From positions 7,823,501-7,887,500 of the forward strand of contig NZ_CP024985.1 of NCBI RefSeq assembly GCF_002803845.1: a stretch of 64,000 bases of DNA. The letters are read 5' to 3'. The stretch is from Streptomyces lavendulae subsp. lavendulae (GTDB taxonomy: Bacteria > Actinomycetota > Actinomycetes > Streptomycetales > Streptomycetaceae). The position numbers were made by a program, and so were the translations under genes. The notes under the pieces were generated by a model. That model saw only the letters and a program-made list of their open reading frames with translations, ran no database searches and was not told the DNA's origin. Within the stretch, counting starts at the first letter, position 1. Every line of letters begins with the position of its first letter. Shown here piece after piece: positions 6,298 through 15,270 of the stretch.

Positions 6298-9181
6298 TCC
6301 GGCTGACCGCCTCGGTGAGGGGCTCCGGCAGGCCCAGGACGCGCAGCGCCTCCCGGGTGTCGCGGCCGGTCAGCGTACGGGCGTAGTCGGCGGCCTCCCG
6401 GGCGCGGGCCCTGGCCGTGACCTCGTCGCCGCGCAGCCCGGCGACGCGGGAGAGGCCGGCGAGGATGCGGACCCGGTTGCCCGCGCTCTTGACCCAGTGC
6501 GGGTCGGCGCTTTCCAGGGCCTGGGCGTACAGGCCTTCCGCGCGGGCCGGATCGGCCTCCAGGAGGGCCATGTCACCGAGTCCGCGCAGGGCGGCCGCCA
6601 GGCCCGCGGGGCTGCCGGCGCTCCGGGCCAGGGCGGCCGCCCGCGCGTAGTCGGCCGCGGCGGCCACCGGGTCCTCGCCGACGACGTGGTCCCCCCGGTT
6701 GACCAGCAGGTCGGCGCCGTCCTCCAGGGCCCCGAGCTCCTGGGTCAGCGCGAGCGCCTCGTCGGTGAGGGCGACGGCCCCCGCGCGGTCCCCCCGCGCC
6801 CCCGCGAGGCCCGCGAGCACGTCCAGTGCCAGCGCCCTGCCCCACCGGTCACCCACCGCCCGGAACCCCTCCACGGCTTCCGCGAAGGCCGCTTCCGCGC
6901 CCGCGCCGTCCCCTTCGCCGAGGGGCCCGAACCCCGCCACGTAGCGGGCGGCCGCGCGTACCCACGGGTCCCCGCAGTCGCGTTGGGCCGAGACGAAGGC
7001 GAAGGCCTCACCGGGGTCGCTCTCGGTCGCGTTGCGCATCATCCACGACAGCAGCACCACCGGGTAGCGGCCCGGCCGGTCGCCCGGCCAGGCGGCGGCG
7101 AGCTCCCGCCCGGCCCGCGCGCGGTGGCGGCGCCACACGGCCGCGCCGCCGTCCCCGGCGGCGGCCAGCAGCACGCAGACCGCGTACTCCTCGCCGAACC
7201 CCTCCGGCACCGCCGTGCCGACGCCCTCCAGCAACGCGGCCGCATGCGGGGACACGGAGGCCCGGACACCGCGGATCCACAGGGAGGAGGAAGCCGAGGC
7301 GAGGAGTTCCAGGCCCGTCTCCCAGCGGCCCGCTTCGACGGTCCAGGCCAGCGCCGCGAGCAGGTTCCCGTGCTCGGCCGCCAGCGCCGCCAGTCGGCGC
7401 AGCTGGTCACTGCCCCGGGTGTCCGGATCGGCCGACCGCACCAGGTCCAGGAGGAGCAGGGCATGGACCCCCCGTACGTCCTCCTCCTCGCCCGCCGCCT
7501 CCAGTTGCTCGGCCCCGTACGCGCGGATCGTCTCCAGCATCCGGTAGCGGCCGCCCGCGACCTCCAGCAGCGATTTGTCGATCAGGGACTCCAGCGTCTC
7601 CCCGTCCGCCCCGCAGACCCGCAGGGCCGCATCGGGGGCCGCGCCCCCGGCGAAGACAGTGAACCGCCGCGCGGCACGCCGCTCGGACTCGGTGAGCAGC
7701 TCCCAGCTCCAGGCGACCATCGCCCGCAGGGTCCGGTGCCGCTCCTCGGCGCTGCGGTTGCCGCGGGCGGCGCCGATGCCGAGCCGGTCGTCCAGCCGGC
7801 CCGCCAGGTCCTCCGGATCCAGCGTGCGCAGCCGCGCCGCCGCGAGCTCGATGGCAAGCGGCAGGTGGTCGAGGGCCGCGCAGATCCGGCCGACCGTCTC
7901 CGGGGCGGGCGCCGGCCCCCGCCGCACCGCCGCGGCCCGGTCGGTGAACAGGCGGGCGGCCGCCGCGTCGTCCAGCGGCCGTACCGGCCAGAGGTTCTCC
8001 CCGGTGACGGCGAGCGGCTCGCGGCTGGTGGCGAGCACGCGCAGCCGCGGACAGGCGGCCAGCAGCCGGCCCGCCAGCAGGGCGGCCCCGTCGACGAGGT
8101 GCTCGCAGTTGTCCAGGACGAGCAGCAGCGCCCGGTCGGACAGGGCCATGACCAGGCGCTCCACGGGCGTCTGCCCGGTGGGCCCCAGTTGCAGCCCGCT
8201 CTCGCGCAGGCCGAGTGCCCCCAGCACCGCCTGCGCCGGATCGGCTCCCGCGCGCAGCTGGGCGAGCTCGACGAAGCACACCTCGTCACCGCCGCCCGCC
8301 GCGACCTCCACCGAAAGCCGGGTCTTGCCGACCCCGCCGGGGCCTATGAGGGTGACCAGCCGGGCCGCCCGCAGGAGGGCGGTCACCTCCTCGACCTCCG
8401 CGGCGCGCCCGACGAAGGAGGTCAGCTGGGCCGGGGGAGCGGCGGGGGCCGACGAAGGGCCCGCGCTCAGCAACTCCCTGTGCAGCGCGGCCAGATCGGC
8501 CGACGGGTCCGAGCCGAGCTCGTCCGCCAGGTGCCGGCGGGTCTCCTCGAAGACGACCAGCGCCTCGCCCTGCCCGCCCTCGGCGGCCAGGGCCCGGATC
8601 AGCAGTCCCGCCAGCCTCTCCCGCAGCGGATGACGGCCCACCAGCTCGCGCAGCTCGGCCGCGACCGCCCGGTGCCCGCCGAGTCGCAGCTCGGCCTCGA
8701 TGCGGTCCTCCAGGGCGGCGAGGCGCCCCTCCTCCAGCCGTGCGGCGGCGGCCCCGGCCGTCCGGCTCTCGGCGAGGTCGGCCAGCGCCGGCCCCCGCCA
8801 CAGGTCCAGCGCCTCGCGCAGGAGCGGGACCGCCCGCGCGGCGTCGCCGGCGCCGAGCGCCTCCCGTCCCTCCTGGGCCAGCCGCTCGAACCGGCAGGCG
8901 TCCACGTCGTCCTGATCGAACGTCACCCGGTATCCGGCTCCGGCGCGCTCGATCGCCGCCGGGCCCAGGGCCGCCCGCAGCCGGGACACCTGGGAGTGCA
9001 GCGCGTGCGTGGACGTCGCCCCGTGCGGGGCGATCTCCTCGGCCAGCCGGTCGGCGGAGACGACCTCCCCGGGCCGCACCAACAACAGGGTCAGCAGCGC
9101 CCGCCGGGCCGGCCCTCCCAGGGCGACCTCGGTGCCGTCGTCGTGCCGTGCCAGAGTCTCGCCCAGGATGGAGAACCGCAT
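6293..9181 (-). CDS. AfsR/SARP-family transcriptional regulator with NB-ARC domain
   Basis: 962-residue regulator. Residues 1-90 form an OmpR-like winged helix (LGGPARRALLTLLLVRPGEVVSADRLAEEI, then HALHSQVSRLRAALG). Residues about 95-240 are the bacterial transcriptional activation domain (CRFERLAQEGREAL; EEGRLAALEDRIEAEL). Residues about 255-500 are an NB-ARC/STAND ATPase with Walker A GPGGVGKTRL, Walker B LLLVLDNCEHLVD and a GxP-like LPLAIELAAARL. The rest is TPR-like helices. The family activates secondary-metabolite or pathway genes upon nucleotide switching. It lies 25 bp after the SDR and 35 bp before the monooxygenase, so it is a cluster-situated activator; phased heptamers flank both neighbours. 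Confidence 0.9.
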   Translation of the reverse strand: MRFSILGETLARHDDGTEVALGGPARRALLTLLLVRPGEVVSADRLAEEIAPHGATSTHALHSQVSRLRAALGPAAIERAGAGYRVTFDQDDVDACRFERLAQEGREALGAGDAARAVPLLREALDLWRGPALADLAESRTAGAAAARLEEGRLAALEDRIEAELRLGGHRAVAAELRELVGRHPLRERLAGLLIRALAAEGGQGEALVVFEETRRHLADELGSDPSADLAALHRELLSAGPSSAPAAPPAQLTSFVGRAAEVEEVTALLRAARLVTLIGPGGVGKTRLSVEVAAGGGDEVCFVELAQLRAGADPAQAVLGALGLRESGLQLGPTGQTPVERLVMALSDRALLLVLDNCEHLVDGAALLAGRLLAACPRLRVLATSREPLAVTGENLWPVRPLDDAAAARLFTDRAAAVRRGPAPAPETVGRICAALDHLPLAIELAAARLRTLDPEDLAGRLDDRLGIGAARGNRSAEERHRTLRAMVAWSWELLTESERRAARRFTVFAGGAAPDAALRVCGADGETLESLIDKSLLEVAGGRYRMLETIRAYGAEQLEAAGEEEDVRGVHALLLLDLVRSADPDTRGSDQLRRLAALAAEHGNLLAALAWTVEAGRWETGLELLASASSSLWIRGVRASVSPHAAALLEGVGTAVPEGFGEEYAVCVLLAAAGDGGAAVWRRHRARAGRELAAAWPGDRPGRYPVVLLSWMMRNATESDPGEAFAFVSAQRDCGDPWVRAAARYVAGFGPLGEGDGAGAEAAFAEAVEGFRAVGDRWGRALALDVLAGLAGARGDRAGAVALTDEALALTQELGALEDGADLLVNRGDHVVGEDPVAAAADYARAAALARSAGSPAGLAAALRGLGDMALLEADPARAEGLYAQALESADPHWVKSAGNRVRILAGLSRVAGLRGDEVTARARAREAADYARTLTGRDTREALRVLGLPEPLTEAVSRM

Positions 9182-9206
9182 GCGGGCGATTATCCATCAG
9201 CGGAGA

Positions 9207-9971
9207 TCATCCCAAGGGGCCGAGGTAGGTCCCGCCGGAGACGTCCACGGTCTGCCCGGTCACCCACCGCCCGTGCGGACCCGCCAGGAATCCGACCACG
9301 TCGGCCACGTCCTCGGGCTCACCGAGCCGTCCGAGCGCGGTGATCGACTCCAGTGCGGCCACCACCTCGGGGATGGCGGTGTACCCGGCCGTCATGTCGG
9401 TGCGCACCGCGCCCGGCGCCACCGTGTTCACCGTGATCCCGCGCCGGCCCAGCTCGTTGGCCAACGAGGGCGCCATGGCCTCGATCGCCGCCTTGGTGAT
9501 GGTGTAGCCGATCTGGGTGGTCACGGCGAACCGGCTGGCCGTCGAACCCATGTTGATGATGCGTCCGCCGTCGTTGAGCAGCGGCAGCGCCCGCTGGATC
9601 ACGAAGAACGGCGTGACCACGTTGACGGTGAGCAGGTTCGCCAGCTCTTCCAGGCCGAGCGTGTCGACCGAACTCCCCGAGCTCATGCCCGCGTTGTTGA
9701 TCAGGATGTCCAGGCCGCGCCCGGCCAGCCCCTCGGTCAGTCCGTCGAACAGCCGCCCCACGGCGTCGGATTCGCCGAACCGCGCCCGTACGAGGAACCC
9801 CTGCCCGCCCGCCTCCTCGATCAGGGCCAGCGTCTGCCGGGCGGCTGCCTCGTTGCCGCCGTAGTGGACGGCGACCAGGGCACCCTCGGCGGCCAGCCGC
9901 AGCGCGATCGCCCGCCCGATGCCCCGGGATCCGCCCGTCACCAGTGCCGTCCTGCCGTCCAGCATGCCCAT
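9207..9971 (-). CDS. SDR family oxidoreductase (3-ketoacyl-reductase-like)
   Basis: 254-residue classical short-chain dehydrogenase. It has the TGGSRGIG cofactor motif, the ILINNAG motif, a catalytic Ser in NMGSTASRF, and YTITK as the YxxxK dyad. The acidic residue expected for NAD preference is replaced by VHYGGNEAAA, so NADPH is more likely. The C-terminal WVTGQTVDVSGGTYLGPLG is typical of FabG-like enzymes. It is the first gene of the SDR-regulator-monooxygenase operon and has three 11-bp-phased heptamers about 70 bp upstream. Substrate unknown. Confidence 0.88.
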   Translation of the reverse strand: MGMLDGRTALVTGGSRGIGRAIALRLAAEGALVAVHYGGNEAAARQTLALIEEAGGQGFLVRARFGESDAVGRLFDGLTEGLAGRGLDILINNAGMSSGSSVDTLGLEELANLLTVNVVTPFFVIQRALPLLNDGGRIINMGSTASRFAVTTQIGYTITKAAIEAMAPSLANELGRRGITVNTVAPGAVRTDMTAGYTAIPEVVAALESITALGRLGEPEDVADVVGFLAGPHGRWVTGQTVDVSGGTYLGPLG

Positions 9972-10039
9972 GGTCCGCTCCCTCGTCCGGTGGCCGGGTC
10001 TCGGTCGATCCGGCGACGAGGACGACCTTGGCGGGACGC

Positions 10040-10068
10040 GCTCACCGCCCGCTCACCGCCCGCTCACC
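10040..10068 (-). promoter_or_regulatory. Putative SARP operator: three phased GGTGAGC repeats
   Basis: On the minus strand GGTGAGC occurs three times with identical GGGC spacers, starting every 11 bp (10068, 10057, 10046). It lies upstream of the SDR start at 9971. CAAGGT near 10030-10025 could serve as -10. The plus-strand form GCTCACC is close to the GTTCACC-type half-sites reported for AfsR. Confidence 0.65.
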
Positions 10069-10261
10069 CTCCCCGCCGCCACGGGCCGTGACCGGGGCAG
10101 CGGTGCGCACACCGCTCCGGGGCGCCCGGGGAACAACCACATCCGGCCGACCCGGCCGACCGGGTCGGGGCGCCGCGCGTTTTGGCTCGGATTGAGCGGC
10201 CGCCCCGCCCCTTCGACGGCAGACTGGGCAGGTCAGCAGCCCCGTACGAGGAGGACCGCCC

Positions 10262-11209
10262 GTGCCCGTCCCGATCATCATCGACTGCGACCCCGGGCAC
10301 GACGACGCCCTCGCGATCATGCTGGCGGCCGCCGACCCCGCGATCGACCTGCTCGCCATCACCACGGTCGCCGGCAACCAGACGCTGGAGAAGACCACCC
10401 TCAACGCCCGCCGCGTGTGCACCATCGCCGGGATCACCGACGTGCCCGTCGCCGCCGGGTGCGCACGGCCGCTGCTCCAGCCGCTGGCCGTCGCCGACGA
10501 CGTGCACGGCGCGTCGGGCCTGGACGGACCGCGCTTCCCCGAGCCCACGGTCGACGTGGTGCCCGAGCACGCGGTCGAGCTCATCCACCGCATCCTGCTC
10601 GAACACCCCGAACCCGTCACCCTGGTGCCGACGGCCCCGCTGACCAACATCGCCCTGCTGCTGACGCGCCACCCCGACAGCGCCGCCCGGATCCGCGAGA
10701 TCGTGCTCATGGGCGGGTCCACCGAACGGGGCAACCGCACCCCGGCGGCCGAGTTCAACATCATGACCGATCCGGAGGCCGCCGACATCGTCTTCCGCAG
10801 CGGCGTCCCGCTGACCATGTGCGGGCTCAACGTCACCCACCAGGCCCTCGCCACCCCCGAGATCCGGGCCCGCTTCGACGGCCTGGGCACCGAACTCGGC
10901 CAGGTCTGCTCGGAGCTGCTGGCCTTCTTCGCCTCCACGTACAGCCGCCTGTGGGGCATGCCCCACCCGCCGCTCCACGACCCCGTGGCGGTGGCCCGTG
11001 TCATCGACCCGGCGATCGTCGACGTCGTGGACGCGAACGTCACGGTCGAACTGCACGGCCGCTACACGCGCGGCGCCACGGTCGTGGACCTCCACCGCTA
11101 TCTGGACCGCCCCGTCAACGCCCGGGTCGCCGTACGGCTGGACACCGAATGGTTCTGGGACCGCATGGTCACCGCCGTCGAAGTCCTCGGCTCCCGGCGC
11201 ACCACCTAG
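10262..11209 (+). CDS. Nucleoside hydrolase (IUNH family)
   Basis: 315-residue ribonucleoside hydrolase, cleaving the N-glycosidic bond of nucleosides for base salvage. The calcium-binding DCDPGHDDA at residues 8-16 is intact; downstream are ITTVAGNQTLEKTTLNAR, PLTNIALLLTRHPD, LMGGSTERGNRTPAAEFNIMTDPEAA (the Asn and Asp ligands) and HDPVAVARVIDP (the active-site His). Start GTG 10262 follows GAGGAGG. It stands alone between the SARP operon and the MmyB regulator. Purine or pyrimidine preference cannot be decided from sequence. Confidence 0.9.
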   Translation: MPVPIIIDCDPGHDDALAIMLAAADPAIDLLAITTVAGNQTLEKTTLNARRVCTIAGITDVPVAAGCARPLLQPLAVADDVHGASGLDGPRFPEPTVDVVPEHAVELIHRILLEHPEPVTLVPTAPLTNIALLLTRHPDSAARIREIVLMGGSTERGNRTPAAEFNIMTDPEAADIVFRSGVPLTMCGLNVTHQALATPEIRARFDGLGTELGQVCSELLAFFASTYSRLWGMPHPPLHDPVAVARVIDPAIVDVVDANVTVELHGRYTRGATVVDLHRYLDRPVNARVAVRLDTEWFWDRMVTAVEVLGSRRTT

Positions 11210-11251
11210 GCCCGGCGTACGCGCCCCGGATCAACGGCTGGGGGCCCGGCG

Positions 11252-11271
11252 CCGCCCGTCGGGACGGGCGG
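11252..11271. terminator. Hairpin between convergent genes
   Basis: CCGCCCGTC-GG-GACGGGCGG, a perfect 9-bp inverted repeat (a 7-bp stem if a 6-nt loop is allowed). It lies between the nucleoside hydrolase stop and the convergent MmyB-type regulator stop. Confidence 0.4.
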
Positions 11272-11352
11272 AGCTGCCGGCTCCCGGCCGGAGGCCTCCA
11301 CCATGGCGCCCCCCCCCGCGGCCACGGACGCCCGGCAGCGGGCCGACGGAAC

Positions 11353-12225
11353 TCACCCGGCGACCGGGTACATCAGGCCGCGCCGCCCTTCCGGCGAGGT
11401 CAGCCACTCCAGCTTCTCGGCGGTTTCGGTGCCCGGCAGCGGTGTGTGCAGCACGATCGCCAGGTCGGGGCGGGCGGGAACGCGCAGCTGGGTCGACTCC
11501 ACTTCGAGCGTGCCGACGACGGGATGCTCGATGCGCTTGTGCAGCAGACCGCCCGGCCGGACGTCCCGTTCCTTCCACAACTCGGCGAACCGCGGGCTCA
11601 GTTCCCGGGCCTCCTCCACGACCGCCCGGAACCCCTCGTCCTGCGGGTGCTCCGAGCAGGCGGCCCGGAACTGCGCCACCACCTCCCGGGCTATCTCCTC
11701 CCACTGCGCGGCGCGGGACCGGTGGATGGGGTCCGTGAAGAAGGCGATCAGGCAGTTCTGCACGATCTCGGGGCGCATTCCGAAGACCAGGGCGGCGGAG
11801 TCGTTGTACATCACCGTGTTCCAGTACACGTCCATGATGTGCGCCGGGAACGGCATCCAGGCGTCGATCAGCCGCTTCAGACCGTGGCACATGTCCCGGT
11901 CGCCCGGCTCGACTTCGAGGGCCGGCGGATTGAGCCCGGCCAGCACGTACAGGTGCCGGCGCTCGGCGCTGGTCAGTTTCAGGACCCGGCTCACCGAGTC
12001 CAGGACCTGCGCGGACACCGTGATGTCACGGCCCTGCTCCAGCCACTGGTACCAGGACACCCCGACCCCCGCCAGCACCGCGACCTCCTCCCGGCGCAGC
12101 CCCGGGGTGCGGCGCCGGACCCCGCCGTCCGGCAGGCCAGCCTCCGCGGGCGAGATCCGCGCGCGCCGGTTCATCAGGAACGCGCGCAGTTCGCTCCGGC
12201 GGTGCTCGTCGATCGGCGTGGCCAC
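11353..12225 (-). CDS. MmyB-like helix-turn-helix regulator
   Basis: 290 residues. The N-terminal XRE-type HTH has the diagnostic RTPGLRREEVAVLAGVGVSWYQWLEQGRD segment, followed by the MmyB-like ligand-binding domain (LTSAERRHLYVLAGLNPPA; WNTVMYNDSAALVFGMRPE; FRAACSEHPQDEGF; EVESTQLRVPARPDL). Such regulators often control an adjacent exporter or oxidoreductase and bind fatty-acid-like ligands. GTG 12225 is chosen because AGGGGGAA lies 7-8 bases upstream; the longer frame runs into the divergent gene. It is divergent from the MFS pump 93 bp away, its probable target. Confidence 0.87.
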   Translation of the reverse strand: MATPIDEHRRSELRAFLMNRRARISPAEAGLPDGGVRRRTPGLRREEVAVLAGVGVSWYQWLEQGRDITVSAQVLDSVSRVLKLTSAERRHLYVLAGLNPPALEVEPGDRDMCHGLKRLIDAWMPFPAHIMDVYWNTVMYNDSAALVFGMRPEIVQNCLIAFFTDPIHRSRAAQWEEIAREVVAQFRAACSEHPQDEGFRAVVEEARELSPRFAELWKERDVRPGGLLHKRIEHPVVGTLEVESTQLRVPARPDLAIVLHTPLPGTETAEKLEWLTSPEGRRGLMYPVAG

Positions 12226-12317
12226 GTGGAATTCCCCCTGTCGGCTGCCTGGTGGTGGCAACAACAGGATAAGTTCCCGCTCTTCACGGGCATTCCCGGG
12301 CGGCGAAGGTGGTGCCC

Positions 12318-13730
12318 ATGACGATCGACACACAGACGGCGGTCACCGGACCGCACACGGTGGCGCCCGAGGGCCACCGGCTCACCGGACGGGCCCGGCT
12401 CGTCCTCTTCGTGCTCTGCGCCGCCCAGTTCATGGTGGCGCTGGACTTCTCCGTCCTGAACGTGGCCCTGCCCGTCCTCGGCGAGGACCTGGGCCTGAGC
12501 CGGTCCGCCCTCCAGTGGGCGGTCACCGCCTTCGCCCTGCCCTCCGGCGGCTTCCTGCTCCTCTTCGGCCGGATCGCCGACCTCTTCGGACGCAAGAGGC
12601 TCTTCCTGAGCGGCCTGGCGCTCTTCGGCGCGGCCTCGCTGCTCGCCACCCTCGCCTGGGACCCCGCCTCCTTCCTGACCGGACGCGCCCTCCAGGGGCT
12701 GGGCGCGGCGGTCGTCGTGCCGACCGGCATGTCCCTGCTGACCACGACCTTCCCCGAGGGCCCGCTGCGCGACAAGGCGCTCGGCATCTCCGGAACCCTG
12801 CTCTCCCTCGGCTTCACCGTCGGCATGGTGCTCGGCGGCGTCATGACCGACACCCTCGGCTGGCGCTCCACGATGGGCCTGCTCGCGGCAGCCGCCGTGA
12901 TCGTTCTCTGCCTCGCCCCCCGCTTGCTGCCCGAGTCCCGCACCCCCGAGCGGCCGCGACTGGACGTACCGGGAGCCGTCACCGTCACCGGCGGGCTGCT
13001 CGCGCTGATCTACGCCCTGTCCACGGCCGCCGAGCGCGGCTTCGGCGGCACGGACGTCCTCGTCTCGCTGGTGGCCGGGATCCTGCTGCTCGCCGCGTTC
13101 GTGGTGGTGGAGTCGAAGGCGCCCGCGCCGCTGGTCTCGCTGCCGATGCTCAAGCGCCGCACGGTCGCCTGGGGCAACGTCGGCGGACTGGTGACCTTCT
13201 CGATGATGTCGACGGTCGTGTTCGTCCTGACGCTGTACCTCCAGGAGACCCTGCACCTGTCCTCGTTCCTGACGGGGCTGGTCTTCGGGGTCCAGGGCGT
13301 GGCCTCCGCCGTCGCCGGCTCGTACGCCCCCCGGTTCATCGGCCGCTTCGGCGCCCGGCGCACCCTGGTCGGCTCGCTGCTCGGCCAGGGCATTTTCACC
13401 GCCGCGCTGCTGGCCGTGGGCACGCAGTCGGGTGCCCTGGTCGCCGCCGTCGCCGTCTCGGTGGCGAGCATGTGCCACCTCGGCGCGATCATCTCCTACG
13501 GGATCATCGTGACCAGCGGTGTGCCGGACGCGCAGCAGGGGCTGGCCACCGGCCTGGTCACCACCACCCAGCAGGTCGGTCTGACCATCGGCATCCCGCT
13601 GCTCGGCGTCCTGGCCACCACGCGGACCTCGCTCTTCGACGGGGTCCGGACGGTGCTGGCGATCGACGCGGCCCTGGTGACGGTGGCGGCACTGCTGGTC
13701 GCCGTCGGCCTCGGCCGCCGTACGAGGTGA
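12318..13730 (+). CDS. MFS multidrug exporter, DHA2 (14-TM) type
   Basis: 470-residue proton-driven efflux pump. TM1 has FMVALDFSVLNVALPVL (motif D1 of the DHA2 group), loop 2-3 has GRIADLFGRKRLFL (motif A), and TM5 has LGFTVGMVLGGVMTD (motif C, typical of antiporters). Hydrophobic segments suggest 14 helices. Translation probably starts at ATG 12318, with GAAGGTGG upstream; a GTG three codons earlier is possible. Divergent MmyB-type regulator suggests drug- or metabolite-induced expression. Confidence 0.9.
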   Translation: MTIDTQTAVTGPHTVAPEGHRLTGRARLVLFVLCAAQFMVALDFSVLNVALPVLGEDLGLSRSALQWAVTAFALPSGGFLLLFGRIADLFGRKRLFLSGLALFGAASLLATLAWDPASFLTGRALQGLGAAVVVPTGMSLLTTTFPEGPLRDKALGISGTLLSLGFTVGMVLGGVMTDTLGWRSTMGLLAAAAVIVLCLAPRLLPESRTPERPRLDVPGAVTVTGGLLALIYALSTAAERGFGGTDVLVSLVAGILLLAAFVVVESKAPAPLVSLPMLKRRTVAWGNVGGLVTFSMMSTVVFVLTLYLQETLHLSSFLTGLVFGVQGVASAVAGSYAPRFIGRFGARRTLVGSLLGQGIFTAALLAVGTQSGALVAAVAVSVASMCHLGAIISYGIIVTSGVPDAQQGLATGLVTTTQQVGLTIGIPLLGVLATTRTSLFDGVRTVLAIDAALVTVAALLVAVGLGRRTR

Positions 13731-13809
13731 TCAGGGAGCGTGCGCCCCGACCGGGACGGGTCCTGGCGGGTCCTCCGAGGGCCTCGTACGGGCATGTCGG
13801 CGCCGGGTC

Positions 13810-14382
13810 TCACGGACGGGTCTGCAGGCCGTCCAGGGTGAGGTCGAGAAGGCGCTCCGCCCGCTGCCGCCGTTCGGGGCCCGCCGAGGTGAGGGCGATG
13901 CCTTCGAGGGCGGTGGCGATGTCGGCGGGGCCGATGTCCGTGCGGATCGCCCCGGCGGCCGCGCAGGCGTCCATGAGGGTGCCCAGGGCGGCCTGGATCA
14001 TCTCCCGGCTGTGGCCGTACGGACTGCTCCCCGTCTCTGCGATGGCGCGCAGGGCGTCGATCATGCCGTACTTGGCGGTGACGTAGTCCAGGAAGAGACG
14101 GGTCCAGGCGCGCAGGGCCGGCAGCGGCGGCTCCGTCGTCAGCAGGGCCGGGGCCGCGTCGCACAGCCGGGCCACCTCGTTGCGGTAGACCGCCTCGACC
14201 AGCGCCTCGCGGGTGGGGAAGTTCCGGTACAGCGTGGCACTGCCCACCCCCGCCTCCCTGGCGATGCGCTCCAGGTGGGCGTCGAGCCCCTCCGCCGCGA
14301 ATACGCGCACCGCGGCCGCCAGGATCTTCTCCCGGTTGCGCCGTGCGTCGGCCCGCAACGGCCGTCGTGCTTCCTCGGGCAT
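13810..14382 (-). CDS. TetR-family repressor
   Basis: 190 residues. The N-terminal HTH is REKILAAAVRVFAAEGLDAHLERIAREAGVGSATLYRNFPTREALVEAVY in type, the standard TetR DNA-binding module; the C-terminal part is the helical ligand/dimerisation domain. ATG 14382 preferred (MPEEARRPL), with GAGGGGA about 13 bases upstream; a longer upstream start would run through operator sites. It is divergent from an SDR, with two near-identical 20-bp palindromes between them, so autoregulation and repression of the SDR are expected. Confidence 0.9.
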   Translation of the reverse strand: MPEEARRPLRADARRNREKILAAAVRVFAAEGLDAHLERIAREAGVGSATLYRNFPTREALVEAVYRNEVARLCDAAPALLTTEPPLPALRAWTRLFLDYVTAKYGMIDALRAIAETGSSPYGHSREMIQAALGTLMDACAAAGAIRTDIGPADIATALEGIALTSAGPERRQRAERLLDLTLDGLQTRP

Positions 14383-14412
14383 GAGCGCTCGTCGTCCCCT
14401 CTCCGGGTTGCC

Positions 14413-14463
14413 AAGTGGAGGCGCCCCCACTTAGCCTCCAGTCAAGTGGGGGCGTCCCCACTT
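14413..14463. promoter_or_regulatory. Pair of TetR operators
   Basis: Two 20-bp palindromes: 14413-14432 AAGTGGAGGCGCCCCCACTT and 14444-14463 AAGTGGGGGCGTCCCCACTT. They share arms AAGTGG/CCACTT and are 31 bp apart (three helical turns). They sit between the TetR gene (start 14382) and the SDR (start 14517). Confidence 0.85.
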
Positions 14464-14516
14464 CCATCGTGGGTCAGTGTACTGACCTGCGCGCACCCCT
14501 CAGGAAAGGACCGGCC

Positions 14517-15254
14517 ATGTCGGGCATCAAGGGCAAGGTCATCGCACTCACGGGCGCCAGCAGCGGGATCGGGGAGGCGACGGCGGTCCATCTCGCCGAA
14601 CGGGGGGCCCACCTGGTACTGGGAGCCCGGCGCAAGGACCGGCTCGACGCGGTGGTGGAAGCCATCACGGCCCGGGGCGGCTCGGCCGTCGGGGTCGTCG
14701 TCGACGTCAGGCGCCGCGAGGACCTCGCGCGCCTGACCGGTACGGCGGTCGAGCGCCACGGCCGGCTCGACGTCCTGGTCTCCAACGCGGGCACCATGGC
14801 GGTCTCGCCCTTCGACGAGCTGCGCCAGGACGACTGGGACGACATGGTCGCCACCCACATCACGGGCCTGCTCAACGGTATCGGGGCGGCGCTGCCCGTC
14901 TTCAGGAGCCAGCGCTCGGGTCACTTCGTCAACGTCGCCTCCACCGCCGCCTACGTCGTGAAGTCCCCCCAGGCCGTCTACGCGGCCACCAAGACGGCGG
15001 TGAAGGTGCTGACCGAAGGGCTGCGGCAGGAGTCCGGCCCCGATCTGCGCGTGACCCTCGTCTCGCCCGGCTTCACCCACACGGAAGGCGTGGGCAAGGG
15101 GGCGAGCCCCGAGACGGCGGCGGCGATGGTCCGGCAGCGCGACGAGATCGCCATGCCGCCTTCGGCCATCGCCTCCGCCATCGGTTACGCCATCGAGCAG
15201 CCCGACGGCGTCGACGTCAGCGAGATCGTCGTCCGTCCCACGGCGCAGGCCTGA
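14517..15254 (+). CDS. SDR family oxidoreductase
   Basis: 245-residue short-chain dehydrogenase of the YdfG/clavulanate-dehydrogenase-like type. It shows TGASSGIGEAT (cofactor loop), LGARRKDRLD (the Arg pair suggests NADPH), VLVSNAGTM, VNVASTAAYV (catalytic Ser region) and YAATKTAVK (YxxxK). Start ATG 14517 follows AGGAAAGGA. It is the probable target of the divergent TetR regulator. The metabolic substrate is not evident; such TetR-SDR pairs often detoxify carbonyl compounds. Confidence 0.88.
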   Translation: MSGIKGKVIALTGASSGIGEATAVHLAERGAHLVLGARRKDRLDAVVEAITARGGSAVGVVVDVRRREDLARLTGTAVERHGRLDVLVSNAGTMAVSPFDELRQDDWDDMVATHITGLLNGIGAALPVFRSQRSGHFVNVASTAAYVVKSPQAVYAATKTAVKVLTEGLRQESGPDLRVTLVSPGFTHTEGVGKGASPETAAAMVRQRDEIAMPPSAIASAIGYAIEQPDGVDVSEIVVRPTAQA

Positions 15255-15270
15255 CGGCCGGAGCCGGGGG

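Noticed and set aside
6497..9343. 948-codon open frame on the plus strand
   Set aside because: Exactly antisense to the SARP regulator; no domain, and composition (Arg, Gly, Gln) typical of a shadow frame.
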